NCBI GenBank assembly: GCA_026874595.1
Contig: CM049306.1
Coordinates: 56,667,519 to 56,731,518 of the forward strand
Length of the DNA: 64,000 nucleotides
Source: Sipunculus nudus
Lineage: Eukaryota > Annelida > Sipuncula > Golfingiida > Sipunculidae
Direction of reading: 5' to 3'
Shown here one piece after another: positions 43,885-55,739 of the stretch; positions within the stretch are counted from its first letter, which is position 1; each line of letters opens with the position of its first letter. The notes beneath the pieces were generated by a model that searched no databases, was not told the DNA's origin, and saw nothing but the letters and a program-made list of their open reading frames with translations. A program made the position numbers and the translations under genes.

Positions 43885-46052
43885 TCAGTAGATCACATGT
43901 GAACTGCTGCGCCCTCATTTTTGGTTGACCTCTGACCTATCCTTCCTGCCCAGCGTCCATTTGTGCTTCTGTTTCCACACATAAACCCGCATATCTCGGG
44001 AACTGTTTGACCGATCAGGCTAAAAATTTTGCACAAATGTAGCCCTTAGATAGATTTATAACATACTCTAAAAATAGTGGCGCCACCTGCAAGCATTTTT
44101 GCACAGCGTCCATCTGTTCACCTGCCTTTGGATAATATCACTCATATCTCAGCAGTGGTTTGACTTAACCACCTGAAATTTTGCAGGTTTATACATCCTG
44201 GACAGCTTTCTCGATTTTATGACAAGTGGCGCCACCTACATTCAGGTTTACTCTGCAGACATCCAAGCTCATATCTCGGGAACCGTTGGACCGATTGGGC
44301 CAAAATTTTGCATGTGTGTAGATCTCACATAGCTCTTCATCATAGGCAAAACTGTTGGTGCTACCTGCAACCACTTATACACAGTGTCCATCTGTTCATA
44401 TGCCTTGGGATAAAATTACTCATATCTCAGCAGTGGTTTGACTTACCCACATGAAATTTTGCAGGTTTATACATCCAGACAGCTTTCTCGATTTATTACA
44501 GATGGCGCCACCTATATTCACGTTTACTCTGCAGACATCCAAGGTCATATCTCGGGAACTGTTTGACCAATTGGGCCAAAATTTTGCATGTGTTAAGATC
44601 TCACATACCTCTTCATCATAGGCAAAACTGGTGGTGCCATCTGCAACCATTTTTGCACAGCGTCCATCTGTTCATCTGCCTTTGGATGATATTACTCATA
44701 TATCAGTAGTTGTTTGACTTTTCCACCTGAAATTTTGCAGGTTTATACATCCTGGACAGCTTTCTCGATTTTATGACAGGTGGCGCCACCCACATTCAGG
44801 TTTACCCTGCAGACATCCAAGCTCATATCTCGGGAACTGTTTGACTGATTGGGCCAAAATTTTGCATGTATATAGATCTCACATAGCTCTTCATCAAAGG
44901 CAAAACTGGTGGCGCCACCTGCAACCACTTATGAACACCGTCCATCTGCTCATCTGCCTTGGGATAAAATCACTCATATCTTAGCAGTGGTTTGACTTAT
45001 CCACCTGAAATTTGGCAGGTTTATACATCCTGGACAATTTTCTCGATTTTATGACAGGTGGCACCACCTACATTCACGTTTACTCTGCAGACATCCAAGG
45101 TCATATCTCCGGAACTGTTTGACCAACTGGGCCAAAATTTTGCATGTGTTAAGATCTCACATACCTCTTCATCATAGGCAAAACTGGTGGTGCCATCTGC
45201 AACCATTTTTGCACAGCGTCCATCTGTTCATCTGCCTTGGGATGATATTACTCATATATCAGCAGTGGTTTGACTTTTCCACCTGAAATTTTGCAGGTTT
45301 ATACAACCTGGACAGCTTTCTCGATTTTATGACAGGTGGCGCCACCCACATTCAGGTTTACCCTGCAGACATCCAAGCTCATATCTCGGGAACTGTTTGA
45401 CTGATTGAGCCAAAATTTTGCATGTATATAGATCTCACATAGCTCTTCATAAAAGGCAAAACTGGTGGCGCCACCTGCAACCATTTATGCACAGCATCCA
45501 TCTGTTCATCTGCCTTGGCGTAAAAATCACTCATATCTCAGCGGTGGTTTGACATATCCACCTGAAATTTAGCAGGTTTATACATCCTGGAAAACTTTCT
45601 CGATTTTATGACAGGTGGCGCCACCTATATTCACGTTTACTCTGCAGACATCCAAACTCATATCTCGGGAACCGTTTGACTGATTGGGCCAAAATTTGGC
45701 ATGTGTATAGATCTCACATAGCTCTTCGTCATAAGCAAAACTGATGGCGCCACCTGCAACCACTTATGAACACCGTCCATCTGCTCATCTGCCTTGGGAT
45801 AAAATCACTCATATCTTAGCAGTGGTTTGACTTATCCACCTGAAATTTGGCAGGTTTATACATCCTGGACAATTTTCTCGATTTTATAACAGGTGGCACC
45901 ACCTACATTCACGTTTATGCTGCAGACATCCATGCTAATATGCAACACACCTCACTCTATTCCCCTTGCCACTTAATCCATACCTCACTTCACCCGTCCC
46001 ACTTTGATTTCTGCGGAAACATATAGTCGCTTGTCGACTACCCATATTCTAG
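43885..46052 (+). mobile_element. Helentron-like (HINE) element with 277-bp tandem core
   Basis: Units of about 277 bp contain CTCATATCTCGGGAACTGTT, GGGCCAAAATTTTGCATG and two GGTGGCGCCACC-like blocks. The 3' end has hairpin TAGTCG-CTTGT-CGACTA (46024-46040) then CTAG (46049-46052). The 5' part shares GACCTCTGACC and CTGCCCAGCGTCC with the element at 50068-51810. Six 61-codon minus-strand frames are repeat shadows. Confidence 0.82.
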
Positions 46053-46059
46053 TTTTAAA

Positions 46060-46880
46060 ATGTACTAGTCTGAAACTTGCAGGTCCGAAATGTCCATTTT
46101 GCTGAAATCATAATGACTAAGGTAGATATGCAGGACTTAAAAGGATCAATATTAAATTTTAAAAATAAACCTCCATTCATACTCCCAAACTTTGCACAGG
46201 TTCGCTTTAGGCCTGTAGGCCTTGTTTTTTACCAGTCCACTTTTAAGAAGGGGTTGGCGCGGATACACGTTGCTGACAAAACCAATAACCGCTATCTATC
46301 ACGTAAACTTACCTGTCCGTCACTTATTCCCTGATTCTCGGTTGTTAAAAGTTTTCGTCACAGATTTGAATTTGACATCTTTTCCAAATAAACTTCATAC
46401 GATTTGATATTGTTTCTATATTCTAATGCAATGATCCAGTGTGACAGCGAGGTGTCTATCTAGGGATCCATGTTTATTTTTACTTTTAAGCCCCTAAAAG
46501 CTATGAGTTTGTAGTACTTTGGAGGACATTTTGCAGTGGTTCATACAAAAGATCCCTGAAAGTGACATACATCAATCATTTTATGTCGTAGATTTCACTT
46601 CATCTTAGCTAAATTATCACAGAATTATCAATAGACAAGCTTCATCTCTACAGCGGTTAAAATGCTACTGCTATCTCATAAATTGACTTATGTAATTTAA
46701 AGATACATTTGGATATCAAATATATTGTGTGTATAAAAAATAGTTAAAAAAAACATGAGTGGTATATATTTCATAAGCTAACTGGGAGTGAAGAATTTAA
46801 AAAAATCAGACGCACACCGGTTATAATAATAATCATTTGCAGAACTACTGGCAGTTTTCATGTTGCATATAATTTTATTC
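46060..46880. other. spacer upstream of the two-exon gene
   Basis: No tandem repeat. It may include an upstream exon or intron of the 46907 gene. The 85-codon frame at 46077 is not supported. Confidence 0.35.
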
Positions 46881-46906
46881 TTTCAGGAAAATCAACGTCC
46901 CCCATA

Positions 46907-47023
46907 ATGCCACAGGTGCATAACCGATCGTTCCTGTTCGGGATGGATTCGTCAGCCTTCGGCTACAACTCGAGGTACAAGTCCATCTCAAGGTTTTCCG
47001 AATCGTCACGCAGGAGAATGAAG
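46907..47023 (+). CDS. small two-exon gene, exon 1
   Basis: The exon is 39 codons, beginning MPQVHNRSFLFGMDSSAFGY. It is framed by TTCTTTCAG at 46886 and the GTATAA donor at 47024. Confidence 0.62.
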
Positions 47024-47583
47024 GTATAAAAGTCTTGAATCAATGAAGTTTGTGATATTTTGCTTAGTATAAAATTAAAAACACATGTGGAAGAGAAATA
47101 CCATAATATACCAGCGACATGTAATCTGAAAGAAATCCTTTGCAAGTATGTCTCTTTTGTGTAGCACTGATTTGAAAATATTTCTGTTGATTTTAGGTTC
47201 TTAATGACCATGATAACAGGTTGGCGAGGTTGAAGATGCAGCTTCTGGAAAAGAGTGCAGTGTTAACAGAAAAACGCCAAAAACTGATGAGAGACAAAAT
47301 GAAAGATTCATTGAAGAGAATCACGGCGTACAAGGTCGTCGTAAAAGACAATAGCTTCCTCAATGCCAGCGACCACCAAGAAGCCCTCAACAAAAGATAT
47401 ACTTTGTCCGCGCTGAGACCGCAAATAAGGGAGGTTTTACCTAAAATAGAACCGTCCTATAAAAGGGCACTGCATGCGCATGCCCAGTTGACCAAAGCAG
47501 TACAAAACCAGGAATCCATTATTGCCACTTCAGGAGCATGGACCCGATCTTTAAACAATGAGTGGGATATACCGACAAAATGA
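46907..47583 (+). CDS. small two-exon gene, basic helical protein, unrecognised
   Basis: Exon 1 is 46907-47023 (ATG to AAG/GTATAA), preceded by a TTCTTTCAG acceptor at 46886. Exon 2 is 47197-47583 (after GATTTTAG, ending AAA TGA). Phase 0 joins them to a 167-residue protein. Exon 1 is Ser/Arg-rich (SRYKSISRFSESSRRRMK); exon 2 is mostly Lys/Gln-rich helix (LARLKMQLLEKSAVLTEKRQ) with a Trp-containing tail ending WDIPTK. The frame is open upstream of the ATG to the acceptor, so the protein may begin in an earlier exon. No family recognised. Good splice sites and protein-like composition amid repeats make it a likely real gene. Confidence 0.68.
47197..47583 (+). CDS. small two-exon gene, exon 2
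   Basis: The exon is 128 codons plus stop after TTGATTTTAG. The predicted helices hold no Cys/His cluster and no membrane segment. Confidence 0.68.
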   Translation, partial: VLNDHDNRLARLKMQLLEKSAVLTEKRQKLMRDKMKDSLKRITAYKVVVKDNSFLNASDHQEALNKRYTLSALRPQIREVLPKIEPSYKRALHAHAQLTKAVQNQESIIATSGAWTRSLNNEWDIPTK

Positions 47584-48584
47584 AAAGAAACAGAGATATT
47601 TCTGTAATGATATTGATACTCTGCCGTGATCAGTCTTTTGGTAGGGTTTTACCTTAAGCAATGGTATCAAGTGGATTGTTTGTATTCTAGATTCCACTGG
47701 AAGATAAGATATATTATGCATGAGATACTCTAATAGTTAACTCAATAAGAAGTCGTTTTATTCCGACTAAGGTAGTTTGCGATGTTGAAGAATGCTTTGT
47801 TCCACACGGATACAAAATACTAATGTTGCATTATCAAAAGGAATACTAACTGAATTGCATCAGTGTTCTATTGCTCAAAACTGCATCTACAGTTTAAGTT
47901 AATACCGTGCCCTTTCAGTTCTAAAGAAAATCAGAAGGTCGATTCAATCCCAAAGTCGCGTACGCCAAATTTGGAAGGCGTCCTTCAGTCAAAATGTGCA
48001 AAATAATAGTTACAATCCTGTCTGTGAAGAGAATTCAGACAGATCTTTTAATTCACTATGGATATGCTATAAATAGAAACGTATATGTCTCCTTAGCCCT
48101 TGGAATAACACGCGCACTTTGTTTCCAGGTCCAGGTAGAAATGAATTACATTCGCTAGAACGATGTCTCGCCCCAATGCCTTATATGAGTGGCAGAATCG
48201 CTAGGGGTTCACCACAGCTCATATGGAGGAATACGATGATGACATGGAAGGGTAAACTCACATGAACTGACAACAACAACAAGTTTATTCAGGAACAAGG
48301 AGGCCTGGGCCTATAGATCCAATTGAGTATACAAATCTTCTTACATTTAAACAGCTGTGACATAATGAAACATAATTAACATATTTGTATGTGTACTGGC
48401 GGCGTTAATCACACAATTATAACTTCATTGTTTTTACATCAAATACCTTGCAATTTCTTTTAATAACTCAAAACTGTAACTGAAAGTTACTAAAGTATTT
48501 AACACAGAAAGCAAAATAAAATAAATAAATTAACTAAATGAAAACATGAAACAGTTTTGTTTCTCTTTTCCCTTATACTTACAG

Positions 48585-49424
48585 TCATTTCATATAATTT
48601 TCTCTTAATTTAAAACCATGATATACATATGCTGCAAATCTGATTATTTCTTTCTCTTCACTCAAGTTAAAAATTCTAATAAAATTTTCCTTGTTAGGTG
48701 CATGTAGGCTCTTTCTCAAATATTTCTTCCTCAAATCATTATATAACAAACATTCGTGTACAAAATGGAACACATCCTCTATTAAGTTAAAACAATGGTT
48801 AACACAAAACTTGCATATTCTTTCTTCTCTATCCATTTGCGTATACCTTCCCTTTTCAATCATCAAATCATGACATGAACATCTCAATCTAGCTAGCGCT
48901 TGTTTATGCTTGGTAATAGTCACACACAGTAAATATTTCTCCATTGAGAGCATAGATTTAAAAGTACCATATAAATTTAATTTAGTATTTAATTCTACAT
49001 CACAGGACCAGTTTTGTACTGCCATATCAATAATTCTTTCCTTTATTTTAGCCAAAAATATTCCAATGTCTCCCACTTCTTGATTCATCCACACATACCC
49101 AAAACCTGCGCTGCATATTATGCTTCTTATATGAGTAACCCATGTTTGTTTTCCATTCATGTCTAGATTAGACAGCATATTATATATACGTTTTGGATAT
49201 CTATTATTCCCATAATGTATTAGTTTTGTCCAATATTTTACACATCTTAATAACTGACCAACATACATTGGATGCCTTCCAAGCTCTCCCAATGATGCTG
49301 CGTTCGGAGCTGAAGAGCTAATTTTTAGAATGTACTTGCAGAATTTAAACTGCACCTTTTCAATTATTTCACATCTTTCATAGCCCCACAGTTCTGAACC
49401 ATATAATAATACCGGTGTAACCAT
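48585..49424 (-). pseudogene. LINE ORF2 C-terminal part
   Basis: A 279-codon open frame begins VTPVLLYGSELWGYE, the typical thumb region after the RT domain, and ends with a CX2C-H-C knuckle. It is separated from the RT domain by frameshifts. Confidence 0.8.
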
Positions 49425-49537
49425 ACAATCAAATAGATAAAATAGCTGGCTTACTGTTATATAACTATATTTCCTAAAAAAAGTTTTTTATGAGAGTCAC
49501 TGCTTTTTCAGCCTGCATTGCTTGCGCCTTCTTTGTT

Positions 49538-50067
49538 TTATACCATGACAATGTACTTGTAAATAGACAATGTACTTGTAAATATTACCCCTAAGTATCT
49601 ATAGTCATTTACCGTTTCAATTTGAGTAGTTTGATAATGCCATTTCTCTATTCTTTTTAAGGAACCCCCTTGTCTAAAAACCATAAGTTTTGTCTTTCCT
49701 AAATTAACTTTTAAGCCATAATTGACAGAAAAAACTTGCAACTGGTTGATTTGTTCTTGGACTCGTCCATTTGTATCACTGAAGCATACTAAATCATCAG
49801 CGTACATTAATGTCATTAAGTTTGGCAATATTCATGAATATTTATACCATGACAATATGTTTCATGAATTTGTTTATAAAATTCATTTATGAATAAAGAA
49901 AACAGAAGAGGACTCACCATGCACCCTTGTCTAGTTCCGTTAGTACATTCAAAATAATCTGTTAATCCTTCCTCTGTAAGAGCACATGATTTCATTTGAC
50001 AATACATTGACTGAAGTATCTGTAAGAGTTTCCCTTTTATCCCAGATTTAACTAATACATACCACAA
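49538..50067 (-). pseudogene. LINE RT fragment, motifs B-C
   Basis: Two overlapping frames carry SPLLFSLFINEF and LMYADDLVCFSD, with a frameshift near 49830. They are bordered upstream by the inserted element ending at 50068. Confidence 0.82.
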
Positions 50068-51810
50068 CTAGAATACGGGTAGTCGACAAGCGACTACGTG
50101 TATCCGCCAAAATCAGAGAAGGACGGGTGAAGTAAGGCATGGATTGAGTGGCAAGGGGATATAGAGTTACATGTGTTAAATATTAGAATGGATCTCTGCC
50201 ACATAAACATGATTGTAGGTGGCGCCACCTGTTATTTGAAACTATCCAAGATATATACACAAGCAAAATTTGATGTGGAAAAGTCAAACCACTGTAGAGA
50301 TATGAGTGATTTTATCCCACAGCAGACAAACAGATGGACGCTGTGCAAAAATGGCTGCAGGTTGCGCCACCATTTTTGTGTATGTTTTAAAGCTATCCAA
50401 GGGCTTCATTTGTGTAAAAAAAATTTCCTGATTGGTTGAATGAGTCCGGAGATATAAGCATGGATGTCTACAGCATGAATGTGAATGTAGGTGGCACCAT
50501 CTGTCATAAAATCAAGAAAGCTATGCGGGATGTATAAGCATGCTGAATTTCAGGTAATTTGGTCAAACCACTGCAGGGATATGAGTGATTTTAACCAAAG
50601 GCAGACAAACAGATGGACGCTGTGTAAAAATGGCTGCAGGTGACGCCACCATTTTAGTGAATGTTATAAAGCTATCCAAGGGCTACATTTGTGTAAAATT
50701 TTTTTCCGGATCGGTCAACCGGTTCCCGAGATATATGGGTTTATGTGTGGAGCGTTAACGTGAATGTAGGTGGCGCCACCTGTCATAAAATCGAGAAAGC
50801 TATCTAGGATGTATACGCATGCCGATTTTTAGGTGAATTAGTCAAACCACTGCAGAGATATGAGTGATTTTAACCCCAGGCAGATGAACAAATGGACACT
50901 GTGCAAACATGGTTGCAGGTGGCACCACCTTTTGTTGTGTATGTTATAAAGCATTCCCAGGGCTACATTTGTGTAAAAAATTTTTCCGGATCGGTCAAAC
51001 GGTTCCCGAGATATAAGGGTTTATGTGTGTAGCGTTAACGTGAATGTAGGTGGCGCCACCTTTCATAAAATCGAGAAAGCTATCTAGGATGTATACACAT
51101 GCCGAATTTTAGGTGAATTAGTCAAACCACTGCAGAGATATGAGTGATTTTAACCCCAGGCAGATGAACAGATGGACACTGTGCAAACATGGTTGCAGGT
51201 GGCGCCACCTTTTGTTGTGTATGTTATAAAGCTATCCCAGGGCTACATTTGTGTAAAATTTTTTTCCGGATCGGTCAAACGGTTCCCGTGATATATGGGT
51301 TTATGTGTGGAGCGTTAACGTGAATGTAGGTGGCGCCACCTGTCATAAAATCGAGAAAGCTATCTAGGATGTATACGCATGCCGAATTTTAGGTGAATTA
51401 GTCAAACAACTGCAGAGATATGAGTGATTTTAACCTCAGGCAGATGAACAGATGGACACTGTGCAAAAATGGTTGCAGGTGGCGCCACCTTTTGTTGTGT
51501 ATGTTATAAAGCTATCCCAGGGCTACATTTGTGTAAATTTTTTTTCCGGATCGGTCAAACGGTTCCCGAGATATATGGGTTTATGTTTGGAAACAGACGC
51601 ACAAACGGACGCTGGGCAGAGACGAAAGGTCAGAGGTCAAGGTCACTTGGTTAGGCACCAGTTCACATGTGACCCGATAATTTGTGTAAGTTTCGGAAAA
51701 ATCTGTCCAGTAGTCTCAGAGGAGTTCTCCGGAAACGAACGCGGCGGCGGCGGCGGCGGCGGAACCCGGTCAAAAACATAGTATCCGCAAAACTTCGTTT
51801 TGGCGGATAC
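50068..51810 (-). mobile_element. Helentron-like (HINE) element inserted in the LINE
   Basis: On the minus strand it begins GTATCCGCCAAAA (51810-51798) and near its end has the complement (50112-50100), a 7-bp-stem hairpin GTAGTCG-ACAAG-CGACTAC (50079-50097) and a final CTAG (50071-50068). Offset inverted repeats, 3' hairpin and insertion at a T/T step are Helentron/HINE hallmarks. The core has about five units of ~280 bp, each with two GGTGGCGCCACC-like blocks. A (CGG)7-type run lies at 51740-51761. Confidence 0.87.
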
Positions 51811-51917
51811 AATAAATCATGTTGTACACTGTCAAAAGCAGTCGAAAAATCAATAAAAGTGCAATAAAACCTTCTTTTCTTTTTTGTTAAATATTTCTGA
51901 ACACAGCCCATTAAAGA

Positions 51918-53593
51918 CTAGATGTGTCGGAACGACACGAATGCCCCCACCTGGGGCAAATTAGAAACATTTGTTAAATTTTGTAAAATTTTTTAAGTTC
52001 AGGAGGTGTATGGTAAAAAGTAGGTCAACAAGGGCAAAATGCAAACTCGATCTGGAAAGGGTCATTATCAAGCAACACACCAAAAATCAGGCCAGTATCT
52101 GCAGGCATTGTGAAAATAAAGTCCATATATGTGCATTTTTCATGAAAATTTCTGTCTTTCATGAAATTTTCTATGTTCAGGATCTGTCATATGGTGAAAA
52201 ATAGGTTAACTGGGACGAAACGCAAACTCGATCTGTAAGTGGTCATTATGAGCCCACTGACCAAACATTAGGCCAGTATCTGTAAGCATTGCATTGCGAA
52301 ACTAGAATATTAGCAAAAGTTGATAATCATTTATAAATTTAAATTGGAGAGGTATATACCATGTTTCATAACAATCCACCAAATGCTTCCTGAGAAATAA
52401 GCTCCTAAGTTTTTTTCTATACTAAGCTCTGTGACTTTGAAAAGTAGGTCAAGATCACCCATCTTTGAACTTGACCAAGACTTTGTAAATATAATGCAAT
52501 AGCACTGAAGAAATGAAGTTCCTGTGTTGAATACCTTTGGAGATATCCTGCACAAAAGGCCAAAATTGAAAAAAATCCGATAAAATTTCATTAAAAAATC
52601 AGAAATTGCAGGTGGCGCCACCAAAATTGTGCAGCACATACAGACCATCAGTCCCAATGATCATAGTAAGTTTTGTGAAAATCCACACAATGGTTCCTGA
52701 GATATAAACTTCTGAGTGTTTTTCTATAATCAGCTCTAAAATGTAGAAAAATGGGTCAAGGTCACCCATCTTCGAACTTGACCGAGATTTTATCGATATA
52801 CATCTTCACTGATGAAATAAAATTCCAACGGTGAATCCTTTTAGAGATATCCCGCTCACAAGGTAAAAGTTAACAGACACGGAACGGACGGACGGACAGA
52901 CACCGGACAGACGGACAGACGGACAGCTTGGGTGACGACAATAGCCCATCAGCCTATGAGCTAAGGGCTAAAAACGGCTGTACATGTGTATTTGTCATGA
53001 AAATTTCTATTTTTCATGAATTTTTCTAAGTTTAGGAGCCGTAAAACTGTCAAAAGTAGGTCAACCGGGACGAAACGCGAACTCGATCTGTAACTGGTCA
53101 TTATCTGCCAACACACCAAAAATCAGGCCAATATCTGCAGGCATTGCGAAAAAAAGTCCGTACATGTGTATTTGTCATGAAAATTTCTATTTTTCATGAA
53201 ATTTTCTAAGTTTAGGAGCCGTAAAACGGTCAAAAGTAGGTCAACCAGGACGAAACGCGAACTCAATCTGTAACTGGTCATTATCTGCCCACACACCAAA
53301 AATCAGGCCAATATCTGTAGGCATTGCGAAAAAAAAGTCCGTACATGTGTATTTGTCATGAAAATTTCTATTTTTCATGAAATTTTCTAAGTTTAGGAGC
53401 CGTAAAACGGTCAAAAGTAGGTCAACCGGGACGAAACGCGAACTCGATCTGTAACTGGTCATTATCTACCCACACACCAAAAATCAGGCCAATATCTGCA
53501 GGCATTGCGAAAAAAAGTCCGTACAACTGTTTGATTTCGGAATGACGGACATGGGTAAAACTATATGCCCCGGCCACTTTGTGGCGGGGGCAT
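51918..53593 (-). mobile_element. second, unrelated Helentron-like element in the LINE
   Basis: On the minus strand it begins ATGCCCCCGCC (from 53593) and near its end has GGTGGGGGCAT, then hairpin GTGTCG-TTC-CGACAC (51938-51924) and a final CTAG (51921-51918). The core is five ~180-bp units with TTTCATGAAATTTTCTAAG and TCAAAAGTAGGTCAACCGGG. A third element (52310-52971) is nested between units 2 and 3. Confidence 0.84.
52310..52971 (+). mobile_element. third Helentron-like element, nested
   Basis: Same family as 14560-15537: GCTTCCTGAGAAATAAGCTC, GGTCACCCATCTTCGAACTT and GATATCCCGCTCACAAGG. It ends with imperfect hairpin AGCCCATCAGCC ... GAGCTAAGGGCT and CTAA (52968-52971), preceded by ACGGACAGAC repeats. 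A perfect GGTGGCGCCACC lies at 52611-52622. The left border is approximate. Confidence 0.75.
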
Positions 53594-54200
53594 AAAAATG
53601 TATGGTCTACCGTTGAATAACTTTTCCTATAGCCAGCTTGTGCTTCACATAATAATCCAGCTTGATCAACATACTTTTGAATTCTATTTGCCAATATTTT
53701 TGTAAATAGTTTACCCATGGTATTAAGTAATGAAATACCTCTATAATTTTTAGGATCAGTGGTGGAACCCTTTTTGTGGATTGGTACAATAATTGCTTTG
53801 CTCCAAGACGATGGGAAAACTCCATTTCCTAATATACTATTAAATAATTGTAATATATGAGATGACATATAACTATATGTATCTTTCAATATATCTACCG
53901 TTATCCCGTCAGGCCCTGGGGCCTTTCCTCTTTTCATTTCATTTAGGCTTTCTGTACTTCACATGTTGTTATGAGTCCATCAAGCTCTGTATCATTTTCA
54001 ATATCTAATACATTTTTTAGATATTCCAGAGTATGATTCATAAACTCTTGATTAATTTCATGCTTTGACGAATTTAAAAGTTCCTTAAAATGTTTGTACC
54101 AACGTACCGGTTCAACAGTTGTAACAATTTTCTTTTTATTTAAAAATCTCATGTTTTTCCACATGGTGTCAGTGTCTTTTGCACCTATCACCTTTTGCAC
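53422..54200 (-). pseudogene. LINE RT fragment, N-terminal palm
   Basis: The frames carry WYKHFKELLNSS and then KRGKAPGPDGITVDILKDTY, offset by a one-base frameshift near 53945. LINE sequence stops at 53594; the remaining reading frame runs into the inserted repeat. Confidence 0.82.
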
Positions 54201-54335
54201 CTCTGAGGCTTGAAAAAAATTGCCTTCTTTTCTTCACATAACTTTTTAAACCTCCGTTTTGTTTGTTGATAAATAACTAAGTCGGCATCTGATAATGTAC
54301 ATCTATACTTATTTAGAGCTATATATTACTGACAG

Positions 54336-55170
54336 AACTCATAATGGGTCGGGGCTGCCTATCTCTTTAGAAGGTATATTACAGATGATGGGGAGAGAGG
54401 TTCTTTAGCTTTATCGAATGCTTTAGTGGAATATTAGGTCGTCTCTCCATTTATGGATAACTTGAGGGGGCACCCTCTTCTGGGCACCCTCATATCACAC
54501 TTCATGAGAAAGGATTTCGAATAATCTTTCTGTAGGACTATCAGCGATAATGGGAATCTTTTGTATATATCACAAATACTGTGGATTGGTTCCTGATCCT
54601 CTTCAAACTGAATATCTGGAAAGAGAGAAGTGGCCCCTCGCCACGCCTCCTACAAATGTTAGCAAGAGGTAGCGAAAATTCTTGACCCGGTCAGTTTATC
54701 ACACAAAGCCTGGGTGTCATGTTTCATGACTATATTACAAGCAGGCGTTCTCAATCCCCTTTTTTAAAGCGAAATCTTAACAATATGGGCTACCGTAGCT
54801 TATTATCTTAAGGATTAACACCTCATCATATGTGTCCTATACCGTTACTTTGCATGCATTAATTTCTCTATGATTTCTTGGTTGCATCCAACAATTACTG
54901 AAGGGTCAGCAACTGCTTCTGTAGAAGTCATCACAGATGCAACAGAATCAGCAGCCCTTTGCATCAAAGGCAAACTAGCACGCACCCTACTAGCATTGCT
55001 CATACAAAGACATCCACTGCGAAATGCTAAGTCCCCACTTAAGGTCAGCAGCATTATTACCTCCGCCAAGCGGGTTAAGTTTTCGGTGGCGTTGGTTTGT
55101 CTGTTAGCAATATCACTTGAAAGATTATTAACAGACACTTTTAGGATATCTTGGCATTAATACCAGGAGC
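54336..55170. other. intergenic; short frames of uncertain nature
   Basis: Overlapping frames of 96-97 codons on both strands at 54845-55160 are not convincing genes. The stretch 55060-55130 (CCTCCGCCAAGCGGGTTAAG, TTTGTCTGTTAGCA) looks like a common interspersed repeat end. Confidence 0.35.
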
Positions 55171-55189
55171 AATTTATTTATTTATTTTT

Positions 55190-55212
55190 TTTTGGGGGGG
55201 GGGGAGGGGGAT
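55190..55212. repeat. T-run then G-run
   Basis: A T8 then G11-type tract with a single A interruption. Confidence 0.85.
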
Positions 55213-55710
55213 TCACGCGTAAAATAACCTCGGAATGAGTGTTTTATGGGGTTAATAGCACATTTGTTTACATGGGGACGTAAAGCATGTGATGTTTTTG
55301 CCACCTTAAGAGTGGGAGCCGTCACGTAACAGACGTGACGCCACAGAGGCCAATGACGTCACGCCCCCTGAAGTGGATGGAATGATGGGATTAAAGTTTA
55401 ACATATGCAATATAACACAACTGAATATATCGGTTGTTTTCGAAATTTCAGACTTTAATAGCTAAAATCCATACACATATGAAAGTTATTTCAACAGTGC
55501 TTACAGGAAAAATTTCATAATTAATATATTTAATGATAATGGAGAGATGATGGACACACAAAGCTGATCACTTTATATTCCATTTTCCTGAGGAGAGAAT
55601 ATGTTTCAATCAGATCTTATTTTTCAAATTATTTTTTAAATTAAATAAATTTTACACATTTGCATTAAAAACTGTCCCAGTGCACAGGTGCAAATGAATC
55701 AATGGCAGCC

Positions 55711-55733
55711 GGGGGGGGGGGGGGGGGGGGGGG
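55711..55733. repeat. 23-bp G run
   Basis: Uninterrupted dG tract. Confidence 0.93.
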
Positions 55734-55739
55734 ATGGTA

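Larger units (their letters stand above)
48263..54335 (-). mobile_element. degraded LINE (non-LTR retrotransposon) split by nested insertions
   Basis: LINE parts are 54335-53594, 51917-51811 and 50067-48263. In order they carry a linker with YRCTLSDADL, the RT region GKAPGPDGI and SLLNTMGKLFTKILANRIQ, motif A FIDFSTAFDSV, motif B NGTRQGCMVSPLLFSLF, motif C YADDLV, and a C-terminal CKFC-X9-EDVFHFVHEC zinc knuckle. The 3' end is a TTG-type simple repeat (48268-48282). Frameshifts lie at about 53945, 49830 and 49480, with an in-frame stop near 54205. The EN domain is absent, so it is 5'-truncated and inactive. Superfamily (I/Jockey/CR1-like) not resolved. Confidence 0.88.

Noticed and set aside
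44189-45763. Six similar ~61-codon minus-strand frames (MVAGGATSFA... type)
   Set aside because: They repeat with the tandem unit of the Helentron-like core and encode its GGTGGCGCCACC block. They are by-products of the repeat, not a gene family.
50219-51660. Regularly spaced repeats resembling a CRISPR array
   Set aside because: The units are long and similar throughout, without short identical repeats and unique spacers, and the sequence is a eukaryotic mobile element.
54845-55160. Overlapping ~96-codon frames on both strands
   Set aside because: No homology pattern is recognised and part overlaps a common interspersed repeat; two overlapping frames of equal length suggest chance.
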